64,000 nucleotides of DNA from Mycolicibacter heraklionensis (GCF_019645815.1 NZ_CP080997.1:62001-126000), one strand, 5' to 3'; positions 26,373 to 36,316 are shown, counted from the first letter of the stretch. Translations and numbers: made by a program. The notes: generated by a model not told the origin, from the letters alone.

Positions 26373-27484
26373 CAGGTGCGTTCAGCGATCCAGGACGCCA
26401 CCAGATCCGCGCAGACCGTGCGGCTGTCCGTCGGCTGCTCCAGATAGTGGTCGCCGGCGATGAAATGGAGCTGCTTGTCGGTGCTGGCCAGCGAGTCGTG
26501 GATGTGGTGAGCATCGCTGGGGAAGACACCGGTGTCCGCGGTGCCCTGGATCACCAACGAGGGCAACGTGATCCGGCCCAGGTGCGGGGCGCCCTGGCAG
26601 AACGACGTCTGCAGGCTCCACATGGACAGCCAGGTCCGCAGTGTGCAGTGCGCGGCGATGTTGTACGGCGCGCGGTTGGCCCGTCGCGGGTCACCGAGGT
26701 AGCACTGGTTGAGCGGGCGGTCCGACGGGTCGAGCGAGGGGTCCAGGTAGCGCGGGTCCGCCCACACTCGATGCACCGAGAAGGAGCGGTCGTAGGTGCC
26801 GCCGGCCTTCAGTCGCTTCAGTTCCGCCTGCGCCCACGCGGTGATCCGGTCATTGCGGTCGCGCTGGGCCTGGCGGTAGCGGGCGATGAATTCCGGGGTG
26901 TAGGGCGGCGCGTTCTGCTCGGCGTACATGTCCAGCGACGGGTCGCAGGACAGCGGGTCGGTCTCGTCGGTCACCGACGGGTCGATCCACGCGGTCAGCA
27001 CCTCCGGGCGCCCGGCGTGTGCCTGGGTGGACACGTACAGGTCGCCGGGCGGCAGTGCGTTGCACGCGTCGGGCACCGGGCCGCCGCCGACGGCGGTGAT
27101 GTGCGGGTCCACAGACTGCGACTGGTAGGCGGCCATCAACGAGCCACCGCCGGAGTTGCCGAGCAGGACGATCGTCTCGACGCCGGCCTGTTCGCGCAGC
27201 CACTGCACCCCGGCCGCGATATCGAGCAGTGCGTGCTCGAGCAGGAACAGCGACTCGCCGCTGCGATACCGGGTGTTCCAACCCAAGAAGCCGTAGCCGC
27301 GTTCGGCCATGAGCGGCGCCAGGTAGTGCTCGGCGAAGTCCACGTTGTAGTGGCTGGCGATCACCGCCACCTTCGGCTTGACGCCGGCCGGGGTCCAGTA
27401 CAGCCCCTGGGCCGGGTGATAGCCGGCGGGGTTCACACCCGCCGATGCCGAAGTGAGCGAAACGAATTCGCGGGTTACCGCCAC
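26372..27484 (-). CDS. Alpha/beta hydrolase
   Basis: 370 residues from GTG 27484, with GGAG 8 bases upstream. Nucleophile elbow GNSGGGSLMAAYQ (Ser at about residue 110), Asp in VIQGTADTGVFPSDAHH, and His in FIAGDHYLEQP. Larger than minimal hydrolases, with an insertion between the elbow and the Asp. Similar proteins occur in actinobacterial degradation clusters for hydrophobic compounds. Substrate unknown. Confidence 0.8.
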   Translation of the reverse strand: MAVTREFVSLTSASAGVNPAGYHPAQGLYWTPAGVKPKVAVIASHYNVDFAEHYLAPLMAERGYGFLGWNTRYRSGESLFLLEHALLDIAAGVQWLREQAGVETIVLLGNSGGGSLMAAYQSQSVDPHITAVGGGPVPDACNALPPGDLYVSTQAHAGRPEVLTAWIDPSVTDETDPLSCDPSLDMYAEQNAPPYTPEFIARYRQAQRDRNDRITAWAQAELKRLKAGGTYDRSFSVHRVWADPRYLDPSLDPSDRPLNQCYLGDPRRANRAPYNIAAHCTLRTWLSMWSLQTSFCQGAPHLGRITLPSLVIQGTADTGVFPSDAHHIHDSLASTDKQLHFIAGDHYLEQPTDSRTVCADLVASWIAERT

Positions 27485-27500
27485 TGCATTACTCCTTTGG

Positions 27501-28154
27501 TCATGAACCCTGATTGCGCCAGCTCACCGAGCGATACCAGGTGTCGGTGAGCGTCTTGATTGCTGCTTCTTCGTCCAGTTCGCGGCCCGCGACGTCGCCG
27601 CCTGCCACCAGCCAGACATAGGTGAAGTGGTTGAGCATGGCGACGATGGCGGAGCCGACCAGTTCCGGGTCTGCGTCGGGCGCGTAGCCCTTGCGCTGCG
27701 CCATCCGCACCGTCTGCGCCACCCAGTCGATCGCGTCGGCGCACATGTCCCGCCAGCGCTGGGCGAACTCGTCGTTGATCATCGCCAGCTGGAACACCCC
27801 GACCATGACCCCGAGATGTTCGCGGTAGGTCTCCCAGTGCGCCCGCACCGATTCCTCGATGATCTCCCGCAGATCCTGGCCCGGGTGCAAGGCCTGTACC
27901 GCACGGCTTTTAGCCGAGGCCCGGAAGTCCTCGGCCAGCGACGCCAGCAGGTCCTCCTTGGATTCGAAGTAGTGGTAGAACGACGCCGGCGAGCGTCTGG
28001 CGGCCGAGGTGATGTCGGTGATCGTCGTCTTGAAGAAGCCCTTGCGGGCGATCACCTCACGGCCGGCCTGCTCCAGGCGAGCCTGGGTGTCGCGGCCCCG
28101 GACGGTGGGGCGGGTGGCCGACCCCTCCGCGGCCCCGCCGTCCGCGGACGTCAT
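27501..28154 (-). CDS. TetR-family regulator of the P450/hydrolase operon
   Basis: 217 residues. HTH region REVIARKGFFKTTITDITSA and RRSPASFYHYFESKEDLLAS. The ATG overlaps the hydratase stop (ATGA). Because it sits inside the operon it probably autoregulates the whole unit; a candidate operator lies before the first gene at 29605-29622. Confidence 0.82.
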   Translation of the reverse strand: MTSADGGAAEGSATRPTVRGRDTQARLEQAGREVIARKGFFKTTITDITSAARRSPASFYHYFESKEDLLASLAEDFRASAKSRAVQALHPGQDLREIIEESVRAHWETYREHLGVMVGVFQLAMINDEFAQRWRDMCADAIDWVAQTVRMAQRKGYAPDADPELVGSAIVAMLNHFTYVWLVAGGDVAGRELDEEAAIKTLTDTWYRSVSWRNQGS

Positions 28155-28984
28155 ACCGGTTCCGTCCGGTCCAGGTCGGCCATCAGGTCGGCCAGTCGGC
28201 GTTCTCCCTGGGGCGTCTGGCCGCCTGCGGCCAGGAAGCGTTGCATCTTGGGCAGCGCTGTGCCGCGGCCCAGCATCTGGGCGAACGCCGAACGCTCGAC
28301 GGCCAGTCCCGCGGCGACGTCCGGGGCGGCCAGGGTGGCCTTGACATCGGCGATGTCGGCCAGCGGCACCGTGGCGATGCGCTTCACCAGCCGGTCCAGG
28401 AAGGGGCCGACGTCGTCGGGGGCCAACGCCCGGTTGACCAGCCCGTAGCGTTCGGCGAGGCCGGCATCGAGGTCGTCGTGACCGAGGATGACCTCCAGTG
28501 CCCGGCCCCGCCCCAGCAGGTGAAGCAGGTGCTGCGGACCTGAACCGGCCGGGATGACCCCGATTCCGGTCTCGACCTGGTTGAACACCGCCCGGCCGGT
28601 GACCGCAAACCGCAGATCGAGGTTGACCAGCAGCTCCATCCCACCGCCGGCGACCCGCCCGGCGACCACCCCGATGGTGACCTGGTCCAGTGCCCGGAAG
28701 GCGCCGACCAGGTCCTGAAAGGAGCCGACGGCAGCCTCGGTGTTCTCGACCGAGGCGGCCAGCAGCGCCAGGTCCACGTGGGCGATGAAGAAGTCGGGGT
28801 TGGCGCTTTCCAGCACCACCACCCGGACGTCTCGGCCGGCGGGCGAGCGCAGCCACTTCACCAGTCGCCACAGGTCGCCCATCATGGTGGCGTCCATCAG
28901 GTTGATCTCGCCGTGGCTGATACCTACCCGGGCCACCGGTCCGTCCTGGGTGACCGTCAGCGACGTCAGGGAATCGAGACCCAT
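28151..28984 (-). CDS. Enoyl-CoA hydratase/isomerase family protein
   Basis: 277 residues. Crotonase fold: ARVGISHGEINLMDATMM at the N-terminus, oxyanion-hole region VVAGRVAGGGMELLVNLDLR, and ETGIGVIPAGSGPQHLLHLL. The second catalytic Glu region is altered compared with classic hydratases (ETGIGV is present, but the paired Glu is uncertain), so it may be an isomerase or C-C hydrolase. Beta-oxidation-like role in the operon is inferred. Confidence 0.82.
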   Translation of the reverse strand: MGLDSLTSLTVTQDGPVARVGISHGEINLMDATMMGDLWRLVKWLRSPAGRDVRVVVLESANPDFFIAHVDLALLAASVENTEAAVGSFQDLVGAFRALDQVTIGVVAGRVAGGGMELLVNLDLRFAVTGRAVFNQVETGIGVIPAGSGPQHLLHLLGRGRALEVILGHDDLDAGLAERYGLVNRALAPDDVGPFLDRLVKRIATVPLADIADVKATLAAPDVAAGLAVERSAFAQMLGRGTALPKMQRFLAAGGQTPQGERRLADLMADLDRTEPV

Positions 28985-28995
28985 GAGTGCCCGGC

Positions 28996-29535
28996 TCAGC
29001 CGAGCTGGGTGGTGGTCGTCTTCGACGTGACCACCTTGGGGTCAGCGGCTCGCTCGGTGCTGTTCAGCAACTTGTGTGCCTGCTCCGGGTCGGGTTCGAA
29101 CCCGGGGGTGTCGCGGCAGAGCTCGATCATGATGCCGTTGGGGTCCAGGTAGTACAGCGAGTGGCACCAGCCGTGGTCGACGTCCATCAGCGGCTTGATG
29201 CCGGCGGCGTCCATCCGCGCCCGGACTTCGTTCTGCTTCTCCTCGGTGGCCCGGAAGGCGAAGTGGTTCACCCACACCGGCAGTCCGTTCGGACGTGACA
29301 ACGAGCTGGACCAGTCGGGCTTCTCCCCGACGCCGTGCAGGTCGAAGAACGCGATGCACGAGCCGTCGCCGAGGTCGTAGAACACATGCCGGAAGAAGCC
29401 TTCTTGCAGGTGCTCGACTTCGGTGTGCACCAGCGGCAGGCCCAGCAGGTCTTCGTAGAAGTGGTTGGTGGCTTCCAGGTCGGCGCAGGCGTAGGCCGCG
29501 TGGTGCAGGCCGACGGCGGGCTTGGGGGACGTCAC
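28996..29535 (-). CDS. VOC-family dioxygenase-like protein
   Basis: 179 residues, first gene of the leftward operon. Metal ligands plausible at HHAAYACADLEATNHFYEDL (His), WVNHFAFRATEE (His) and IMIELCRDTPGF (Glu), the 2-His-1-carboxylate pattern of extradiol-type VOC enzymes. This would fit ring cleavage or a related oxygenation, but the protein is shorter than two-domain extradiol dioxygenases. Confidence 0.78.
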   Translation of the reverse strand: MTSPKPAVGLHHAAYACADLEATNHFYEDLLGLPLVHTEVEHLQEGFFRHVFYDLGDGSCIAFFDLHGVGEKPDWSSSLSRPNGLPVWVNHFAFRATEEKQNEVRARMDAAGIKPLMDVDHGWCHSLYYLDPNGIMIELCRDTPGFEPDPEQAHKLLNSTERAADPKVVTSKTTTTQLG

Positions 29536-29604
29536 GGGCTACCGAACCTCCTCACGGCCCGCGGCGGGCCGACGGCGTCACCGTAGCACTGTCTCGAATA
29601 TAAA

Positions 29605-29622
29605 CCCAGATTCGATTCTGGG
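29605..29622. promoter_or_regulatory. Candidate operator of the leftward VOC-P450 operon
   Basis: Inverted repeat CCCAGA-TTCGAT-TCTGGG about 70 bp before the VOC start. On the leftward strand it is followed by TTTATATTC, a possible -10 region. It would suit the TetR encoded in the operon. Confidence 0.5.
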
Positions 29623-29643
29623 CGCGGACCCTCGACAACCTCG

Positions 29644-29659
29644 CTAGAACGTGTTCTAG
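29644..29659. promoter_or_regulatory. KstR-type operator
   Basis: Perfect palindrome CTAGAAC-GT-GTTCTAG. The inner 14 bases match the published KstR pattern TnnAACnnGTTnnA. It ends eight bases before the ATG of the NTF2-like gene. KstR represses sterol catabolism genes in mycobacteria and is released by a cholesterol catabolite thioester; kstR itself is not in the window. Confidence 0.75.
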
Positions 29660-29667
29660 TTCTTGGC

Positions 29668-30174
29668 ATGACGAAACCGCAGTTCAGCCGCGCGGAACTC
29701 GCGGCCGCATTCGATGTGTTCGAGCAGACCGTCGCCCGTGCCGCTGAGACCAAGGACTGGGACGCCTGGGTGGCGCACTACACCCCCGACGTCGAATACG
29801 TCGAGCACGCGATGGGCACCATGCACGGCCGTGATGAAGTGCGCAGCTGGATCCGCAAGACCATGTCGACGTTCCCGGGCAGCTACATGACCGAGTTTCC
29901 GGCACTGTGGTCGGTCATCGACGAGGACGGCGGGCGCATCATCTGCGAACTGGACAACCCCATGCGCGACCCGGGCGACGGCACCATCATCAGTGCCACC
30001 AACATCTCGATCGTCACCTACGCCGGCGACGGTCTGTGGTGCCGCCAGGAGGACATCTACAACCCGCTGCGCTTCGTGGCCGCGACCATGAAATGGTGCC
30101 GCAAAGCCCAGGAACTCGGCACCCTCGACGACGAAGCGGCGGCCTGGATGCAGCAGTTCGGAGGCAACGCGTGA
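29668..30174 (+). CDS. NTF2/SnoaL-like protein (Rv0138-like)
   Basis: 168 residues. Cone-shaped NTF2-like fold: WDAWVAHYTPDVEYVEHAMG, MHGRDEVRSWIRKTMSTFPG and ISATNISIVTYAGDGLWCRQ with EDIYNP. Members act as cyclases, isomerases or dehydratases on hydrophobic rings, or just bind. First gene of a tightly coupled rightward trio behind the KstR-type site; its stop overlaps the next start (GTGA). Confidence 0.8.
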   Translation: MTKPQFSRAELAAAFDVFEQTVARAAETKDWDAWVAHYTPDVEYVEHAMGTMHGRDEVRSWIRKTMSTFPGSYMTEFPALWSVIDEDGGRIICELDNPMRDPGDGTIISATNISIVTYAGDGLWCRQEDIYNPLRFVAATMKWCRKAQELGTLDDEAAAWMQQFGGNA

Positions 30175-31184
30175 GCGGCAAGCCCAAGCTTGTCATCGGG
30201 GCCAACGGGTTCCTGGGGTCGCACGTCACCCGCCAGCTCGTCGACGCCGGCGAAGACGTGCGGGTGATGGTGCGCCCGAGCGCCAACACCATCGCCATCG
30301 ACCATCTCGACGTCACTCGGTTCCACGGCGACATCTTCGACTCCGCCACCCTGGCCGAGGCGATGGCGGGCTGCGACGACGTCTACTACTGCGTCGTGGA
30401 CACCCGCGCCTGGCTGCGCGACCCGAGCCCGTTGTTCCACACCAACGTCGAGGGCACGCGCAATGTCCTGGCAGTTGCCAAAGACGCCGACCTGCACCGC
30501 TTCGTGTTCACCAGCAGCTACGCCACGGTGGGCCGGCGCCGCGGTCACGTCGCCACCGAGGACGACATCATCAACCCGCGCGGACTCACGCCCTACGTCC
30601 AGTCCCGGGTACAGGCCGAAGAGCTGGTGCTGCGCAGTGCCGCCGAATCCGGCCTGCCTGCCGTCGCGATGTGTGTGTCCACCACCTACGGCGACGGCGA
30701 CTGGGGCCGGACCCCGCACGGAGCTTTCATCGCCGGGGCGGTGTTGGGCAAACTGCCGTTCCTGATGCGAGGGATCGAGCTGGAGGTGGTCGGGGTGGAC
30801 GACGCCGCCCGCGCGATGATCCTGGCCGCCGAGCGTGGACGCAACGGCCAGCGCTACTTGATTTCCGAGCGGCTGATCCAGCTGCAGGACGTGGTCAAGA
30901 TCGCGGCCGACGAAGCAGGTGTGCCCGCGCCGTCGCGTTCGATCTCGGTGCCGGCGCTGTATGCGCTGGGGGCATTGGGCAGCATGCGGGCGAGCCTGAC
31001 CGGAAAGGACGCCGAGCTGAGCTTGAAGTCGGTGCGGATGATGCGCGCCGAAGCCCCGGTCGATCACAGCAAGGCGGTACGCGAGCTCGGCTGGCAACCA
31101 CGACCGGTTGAGGAATCGATCCGGGAGGCGGCGCGTTTCTGGATGAAACTGCGTGACGCCAAGAAGCGAGGTACCCCGGCATGA
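30171..31184 (+). CDS. NAD-dependent epimerase/steroid-dehydrogenase-like SDR (Rv0139-like)
   Basis: 337 residues from GTG 30171. Extended SDR: nucleotide loop VIGANGFLGSHVTRQL (GxxGxxG), HTNVEGTRNVLAVAKDADLH, and catalytic Ser-Tyr region FTSSYATV with YVQSRVQAEEL where the usual YxxxK reads YxxxR. The change of Lys to Arg could alter activity. Family relatives include 3-beta-hydroxysteroid dehydrogenases. KstR-type control and this fold support a role in sterol or lipid metabolism. Confidence 0.8.
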   Translation: MSGKPKLVIGANGFLGSHVTRQLVDAGEDVRVMVRPSANTIAIDHLDVTRFHGDIFDSATLAEAMAGCDDVYYCVVDTRAWLRDPSPLFHTNVEGTRNVLAVAKDADLHRFVFTSSYATVGRRRGHVATEDDIINPRGLTPYVQSRVQAEELVLRSAAESGLPAVAMCVSTTYGDGDWGRTPHGAFIAGAVLGKLPFLMRGIELEVVGVDDAARAMILAAERGRNGQRYLISERLIQLQDVVKIAADEAGVPAPSRSISVPALYALGALGSMRASLTGKDAELSLKSVRMMRAEAPVDHSKAVRELGWQPRPVEESIREAARFWMKLRDAKKRGTPA

Positions 31185-31576
31185 CACACGGCCATTCAGG
31201 CAGACGCCCGATTCACACCCCGACTGCCGACTACCCGATCACCGTGACCCCGACCGGGCGCCAGGTCACGGTACGGATCGGCGGCGAGATCATCGCCGAC
31301 ACTGCCAACGCACTGACGCTGCAGGAATCGAATCATCCTGCGGTGCAGTACATTCCGCTGGCTGATGTGAAGACCGATCTGCTGACCCGCACACAGACCA
31401 CCAGCTACTGTCCGTTCAAGGGCGACGCCGCCTACTTTCATGTCACCACCGCGGCCGGCCGATGCGTCGCCGACGCGATCTGGACCTACGAGCAGCCATT
31501 TCCCGCCGTTGCGCCGATCGCCGGGCACGTTGCTTTCTACCCCGACAAGGCCGACATCAGCATTGCCGGAGGCTGA
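31181..31576 (+). CDS. DUF427 protein (Rv0140-like)
   Basis: 131 residues. DUF427 signature: GGEIIADTANALTLQESNHP, VQYIPLADVKTDLL, TSYCPFKGDAAYFHV and AIWTYEQPFPAVAPIAGHVAF. The conserved CPFKG motif suggests binding of a small ligand. The start overlaps the previous stop (ATGA). Function of the family is not known. Confidence 0.85.
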   Translation: MTHGHSGRRPIHTPTADYPITVTPTGRQVTVRIGGEIIADTANALTLQESNHPAVQYIPLADVKTDLLTRTQTTSYCPFKGDAAYFHVTTAAGRCVADAIWTYEQPFPAVAPIAGHVAFYPDKADISIAGG

Positions 31577-31591
31577 GGCTTACCAGCCCTT

Positions 31592-31981
31592 CTACAGGCC
31601 CAGCAATTGCCCGGCGAACCGGGTGTCGGTGTACTCGCGCACTGAGACGATCCGTCCGTCCTGGGTGTCGACGATGTACGCCAGCGGACTGTCGTAGTGC
31701 GAGCCGTCGGCGGCGTGACAGTCGCCCAGCGCTTCGATCACCACGGTCTCGTGTTCGTTGATGCACCGGACCAGCTCCAGGTTGATCCGCAGGCCGAGTC
31801 GCCGCTGTTCGACTTCCAAGCGCAGCTCGTCCTTGTCGATGGCCTGGCGGGTCAGGATGCTCCACCAGGTGAAGTCGTCGCTGACCAGCGCAAAAATATC
31901 GTCCAGGTCGTCGTCGCCGCAGATGCCTTGGAGAAACATCCACGCCAATTCCGCCTGCGGATCGTCGAACGGGGTGGCCAT
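31592..31981 (-). CDS. NTF2-like protein (Rv0141c-like)
   Basis: 129 residues. SnoaL/limonene-epoxide-hydrolase-type fold: ELAWMFLQGICGDDDLDDIF, VSDDFTWWSILTRQAIDKDE, and the C-terminal RIVSVREYTDTRFAGQLLGL, where YxDT is common in this family. It is convergent with DUF427, 15 bp apart. Substrate unknown. Confidence 0.8.
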   Translation of the reverse strand: MATPFDDPQAELAWMFLQGICGDDDLDDIFALVSDDFTWWSILTRQAIDKDELRLEVEQRRLGLRINLELVRCINEHETVVIEALGDCHAADGSHYDSPLAYIVDTQDGRIVSVREYTDTRFAGQLLGL

Positions 31982-32034
31982 TTGTCCATCGTGGCCGCGC
32001 GGCGCGGAGCGGTCAACGAGGACGGGAGATCCTT

Positions 32035-32972
32035 ATGATCGCGTCATCAGTAATTCGCTTCGTCGTACCGTCGCTTTTCCCGGCCCGGCCAGCCCCGCGC
32101 TGACGCTGGCCCCGCTGCGCCGCGGGCCGGGCGACCCCTGCCTGCAATTCGTTGACGGTGCCATTTGGCGAACCAGCTTGATGCCCAGCGGGCCGGTGAC
32201 GGCGTGCATCATCCAGGTGGCGCCCGATGCGGTGGACTGCGCGGCCTGGGGTGCCGGGGCCGCGGAGTTCCTTGACGGCGCACCGGGCTTGTTGGGCGTC
32301 CACGACGACGCGGCCGACTTCGCGCCCACCGACCCGACGGTGGCCGCCGCGTATCGGCGCGTGCCGCACCTGCGGTTGGGTCGAACCGGCCGGGTGCTCG
32401 AGGCGCTCGTCCCGGCCGTGCTCGAGCAGCGGGTGCCGGGAGCCGACGCCTTTCGGGCCTGGCGGCTGCTGGTCACCGAGTTCGGCTCGCCGGCTCCCGG
32501 CCCGGCGCCGTCGCGAATGCGGGTGCCGCCGTCGGCGCAGACCTGGCGGACCATCCCGTCATGGAAGTTCCATCGCGCCAACGTTGATGGCGGACGGGCC
32601 CGCACCATCGTCGGTTGCGCGGGGCGGGCGGCTGCCCTGGAGCGGCTGGTGGCCCGCCCGGCCGCCGAGTCCCGGGCGGCACTGATGTCGCTGCCCGGCG
32701 TCGGCGAGTGGACCGCCGCCGAAACAGCGCAGCGCGCCTTCGGTGATGCCGATGCGTTGTCGGTGGGCGACTATCACCTTGCGACGATGATCGGCCGCAC
32801 GCTGCTCGGTCTGCCGCTCGACGAGCCGTTCACCGACGCAGCCATGGTCGAACTGCTCGAGCCGATGCGGCCGCACCGGCACCGGGTGGTGCGGTTGCTG
32901 ATCGAAAGCGGGCTCGCCGTCAGCAAACGACGCGGGCCGCGACTGGCCCTGCAGCGGATCAGCTCGCTGTAG
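32035..32972 (+). CDS. DNA-3-methyladenine glycosylase-like protein (Rv0142-like), start unresolved
   Basis: About 310 residues of HhH-GPD-type glycosylase: LEALVPAVLEQRVPGADAFR, LMSLPGVGEWTAAETAQRAF (helix-hairpin-helix) and LSVGDYHLATMIGRTLLG with the catalytic Asp. Proteins of this type excise alkylated bases. The reading frame has no ATG or GTG at the expected place; the only good start, ATG 32035, is one frame off and reaches TGA within about 23 codons. Either a small indel or an unusual start is involved. The 3' end overlaps a convergent TetR gene by 14 bp. Confidence 0.72.
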
Positions 32973-33549
32973 ACGGCTTGCCGGGCGGGGCGTCGGTCGC
33001 CGTGGCAAACCTTCCGGAGTCGAGTGCATCGAGCAACTGTGCGGCGATCCACTCGAATGTGGAGGTGTCGCGCGGCAACAGGGCTTGCTCGTAACCGATC
33101 AGCAGATAGATCGCCCAGTTTGCGAACAGTTGCGCCTGACGCTTGTCATGGAGGACTTCCAGCGCCGACTCGAAGAGAACGTCGAAGCGTTGCTGATCCA
33201 CCTCGGCCTGCACGGCATGCACACGCGGGTCCGCCGAGCTCCAGGAGCGGATGGAGGCTTCGGCCCCGTGGGGGAGAGTCAGGCCGATCTGGATCAGGCT
33301 GTCGAGGCGCTGCCGCGGGTCGGGTATCGCACGTAGGAACTCCACGTGCTGGAGCGTGCGGACGTCCAGCCAGTGTTGAACCAGGTCACGGGTGTAAACC
33401 GGCCAGCTGGTGAAGTAGTGATAAAACGACCCCGTGGTCACCCCGAGCCGGTTGCACACTTCGGCGAGCTTGAGGCCGCCGTAGCCCAATTCGGACAGCA
33501 CTTCGAGACCTGTCTCGAAGTACGCCTGACGAGAGAGAACCGCACCCAT
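32959..33549 (-). CDS. TetR-family regulator
   Basis: 196 residues. HTH: VLSELGYGGLKLAEVCNRLG followed by VTTGSFYHYFTSWPVYTRDL. The ligand domain is Leu-rich and unassigned. It overlaps the 3' end of the glycosylase gene, and starts 116 bp from a second TetR gene that runs the other way. Confidence 0.82.
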   Translation of the reverse strand: MGAVLSRQAYFETGLEVLSELGYGGLKLAEVCNRLGVTTGSFYHYFTSWPVYTRDLVQHWLDVRTLQHVEFLRAIPDPRQRLDSLIQIGLTLPHGAEASIRSWSSADPRVHAVQAEVDQQRFDVLFESALEVLHDKRQAQLFANWAIYLLIGYEQALLPRDTSTFEWIAAQLLDALDSGRFATATDAPPGKPSTAS

Positions 33550-33664
33550 AAGTCGACTTTAGTTCGCTGGACGCAGTTGGCATACAGCGCGGCTGAGTCT
33601 TAAGTGAATCTTGGTAATTACGGTTTTTCTCGGGTCCGAGGCTGTGCCGTGCCACACTTGTCCA

Positions 33665-34315
33665 GTGCGGGATGCGGCATTTCGCAGGGTGGGGCGCCCC
33701 CGCGGGGCGCGGTCTGGCGTGACCAGAGAGCGCATCGTCACGGCCGCCAGCGGGTTGTTCGGCGAATTCGGCTACCACGCAACGACGTTCCAGGCGGTGG
33801 CGGAGCGGGCACAGCTGACCCGCCCGGCGATCAACCACTATTTTCCTAGCAAGCAACTGCTCTATCAGGCGGTTCTTACGCAGGCTGCGACCCTGTTTGA
33901 GCGCGCCGTCGAACAGGCGCGCACCGAGTCCACCCTGATCGGACAGCTTTCCTCCATCATTGTCTCGTTCGCTCAGCTCGGCGAAGAAGACCGCACGGTG
34001 GCGGCGTTTGCGGTCACCGCGGTGGTAGATGCCCAGCGCGACCCGGTGTTGAAGTCATTGGTCGGCGACATCCAAGGCCCGCCCCGGGCGTTTCTGGCCG
34101 AAGCGCTCACCGACGCCGTCGACCGGGGAGAGCTGGTCACGAACTCCGGGATCGGTGAGCTGACCGAGATGCTGCTGGCCGTGTGGTGGGGAGTCGCGTT
34201 CTATGTCTCGCTGGTGGGTAATCAGGCGACCTCGGCGGGGGTGGTCGCCACGCTGCAGGCGCTGTTGACCCAGGAACTCTGGCAGTTGCGTCAGCCAGCC
34301 GACGGAAAAAGTTAA
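33665..34315 (+). CDS. TetR-family regulator (Rv0144-like)
   Basis: 216 residues from GTG 33665 (VRDAAFRRVGRPRG). HTH: IVTAASGLFGEFGYHATTFQ and AERAQLTRPAINHYFPSKQL. No ribosome site precedes the GTG, so translation may be leaderless; an in-frame upstream start at 33611 would add 18 poorly conserved residues. Followed by the methyltransferase, as in M. tuberculosis Rv0144-Rv0146. Confidence 0.82.
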   Translation: MRDAAFRRVGRPRGARSGVTRERIVTAASGLFGEFGYHATTFQAVAERAQLTRPAINHYFPSKQLLYQAVLTQAATLFERAVEQARTESTLIGQLSSIIVSFAQLGEEDRTVAAFAVTAVVDAQRDPVLKSLVGDIQGPPRAFLAEALTDAVDRGELVTNSGIGELTEMLLAVWWGVAFYVSLVGNQATSAGVVATLQALLTQELWQLRQPADGKS

Positions 34316-34327
34316 TAGCCCGGCTAA

Positions 34328-35320
<993 letters not shown>

Positions 35321-35403
35321 CCCGCATACCCGACCCGACATAGCGGACTCGATTCATCCCCCGTATACAGAGAAGGCCTGGATCGAATCGAGGAAGGAAA
35401 CTG

Positions 35404-36264
35404 ATGTCCGGAGTGCAGGATCGTGTTGTCGTCGTCACCGGAGCCGGTGGTGGGTTGGGCCGCGAATACGCCCTGACCTTGGCCCGCGAAGGGGCCTGCG
35501 TGGTGGTCAACGATCTCGGGGGTGCCCGCGACGGCACCGGCGCCGGGCACAACATGGCCGACCACGTCGTCGCTGAGATCAAGGAGGCCGGCGGCCGGGC
35601 CGTCGCCAACTACGACAGCGTCGCCGACGCCGATGGCGCGGCCAACATCATAAAGACTGCGATCGACGAGTTCGGGAAGGTCGACGGCGTGGTCAGCAAC
35701 GCCGGCATCCTGCGCGACGGCACCTTCCACAAGATGACGTCGGAGAACTGGGACGCGGTGCTGCAGGTGCACCTCTACGGCGGCTACAACGTGGTGCGGG
35801 CGGCGTGGCCGCACTTCCGTGAGCAGAGCTACGGCCGCGTGGTCGTCGCCACCTCCACCAGCGGGCTGTTCGGCAACTTCGGGCAGGCCAACTACGGCGC
35901 GGCCAAGCTCGGCCTGGTCGGCATGATCAACACGCTGGCCATCGAGGGCGCCAAGTACAACATCAAGGCCAACGCGATCGCCCCCATCGCGGCGACCCGG
36001 ATGACCGAGGACATCCTGCCGCCGGAGGTGCTGGCCAAGCTGAAGCCCGAATACGTCGCACCGGTGGTCGCCTACCTGTGCACCGAAGAGGTCGCCGAGA
36101 CCGGCTCGGTGTTCATCGCCGGCGGCGGCAAGGTGCAGCGGACGGCGCTGTTCGAGAACGCCGGCGCCACCTTTGAGAACCCGCCGTCGGTCGAGGAGAT
36201 CGCGGCGCAGTGGTCGACGATCACCGACCTTTCGGCGGCCAAGTCGGCCAGCTTCTCGCTGTAG
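35404..36264 (+). CDS. Short-chain dehydrogenase (Rv0148-like, 3-hydroxyacyl-CoA dehydrogenase type)
   Basis: 286 residues. Classical SDR with VVVVTGAGGGLGREYALTLA (cofactor loop), VVVNDLGG, VSNAGILRDGTFHKMT (NAG motif), the catalytic Ser in VVATSTSGLFGNFGQANYGA with YGAAK, and a long C-terminus. The NDLGG loop and RD following NAGIL are typical of the dehydrogenase part of peroxisomal multifunctional-enzyme-2-like proteins, which oxidise 3-hydroxyacyl-CoA with NAD. Confidence 0.88.
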   Translation: MSGVQDRVVVVTGAGGGLGREYALTLAREGACVVVNDLGGARDGTGAGHNMADHVVAEIKEAGGRAVANYDSVADADGAANIIKTAIDEFGKVDGVVSNAGILRDGTFHKMTSENWDAVLQVHLYGGYNVVRAAWPHFREQSYGRVVVATSTSGLFGNFGQANYGAAKLGLVGMINTLAIEGAKYNIKANAIAPIAATRMTEDILPPEVLAKLKPEYVAPVVAYLCTEEVAETGSVFIAGGGKVQRTALFENAGATFENPPSVEEIAAQWSTITDLSAAKSASFSL

Positions 36265-36286
36265 CGGCCGGCCGGATTCGGGACGT

Positions 36287-36316
36287 GGCGCGCTGCTCCT
36301 AGCCGAGCAGCGCGCC
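36287..36316. terminator. Convergent terminator hairpin
   Basis: 12-bp perfect stem GGCGCGCTGCTC / GAGCAGCGCGCC with a six-base loop. It lies across the 3' end of ptpB and 22 bp after the SDR stop, so it can serve both converging genes. Confidence 0.7.
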
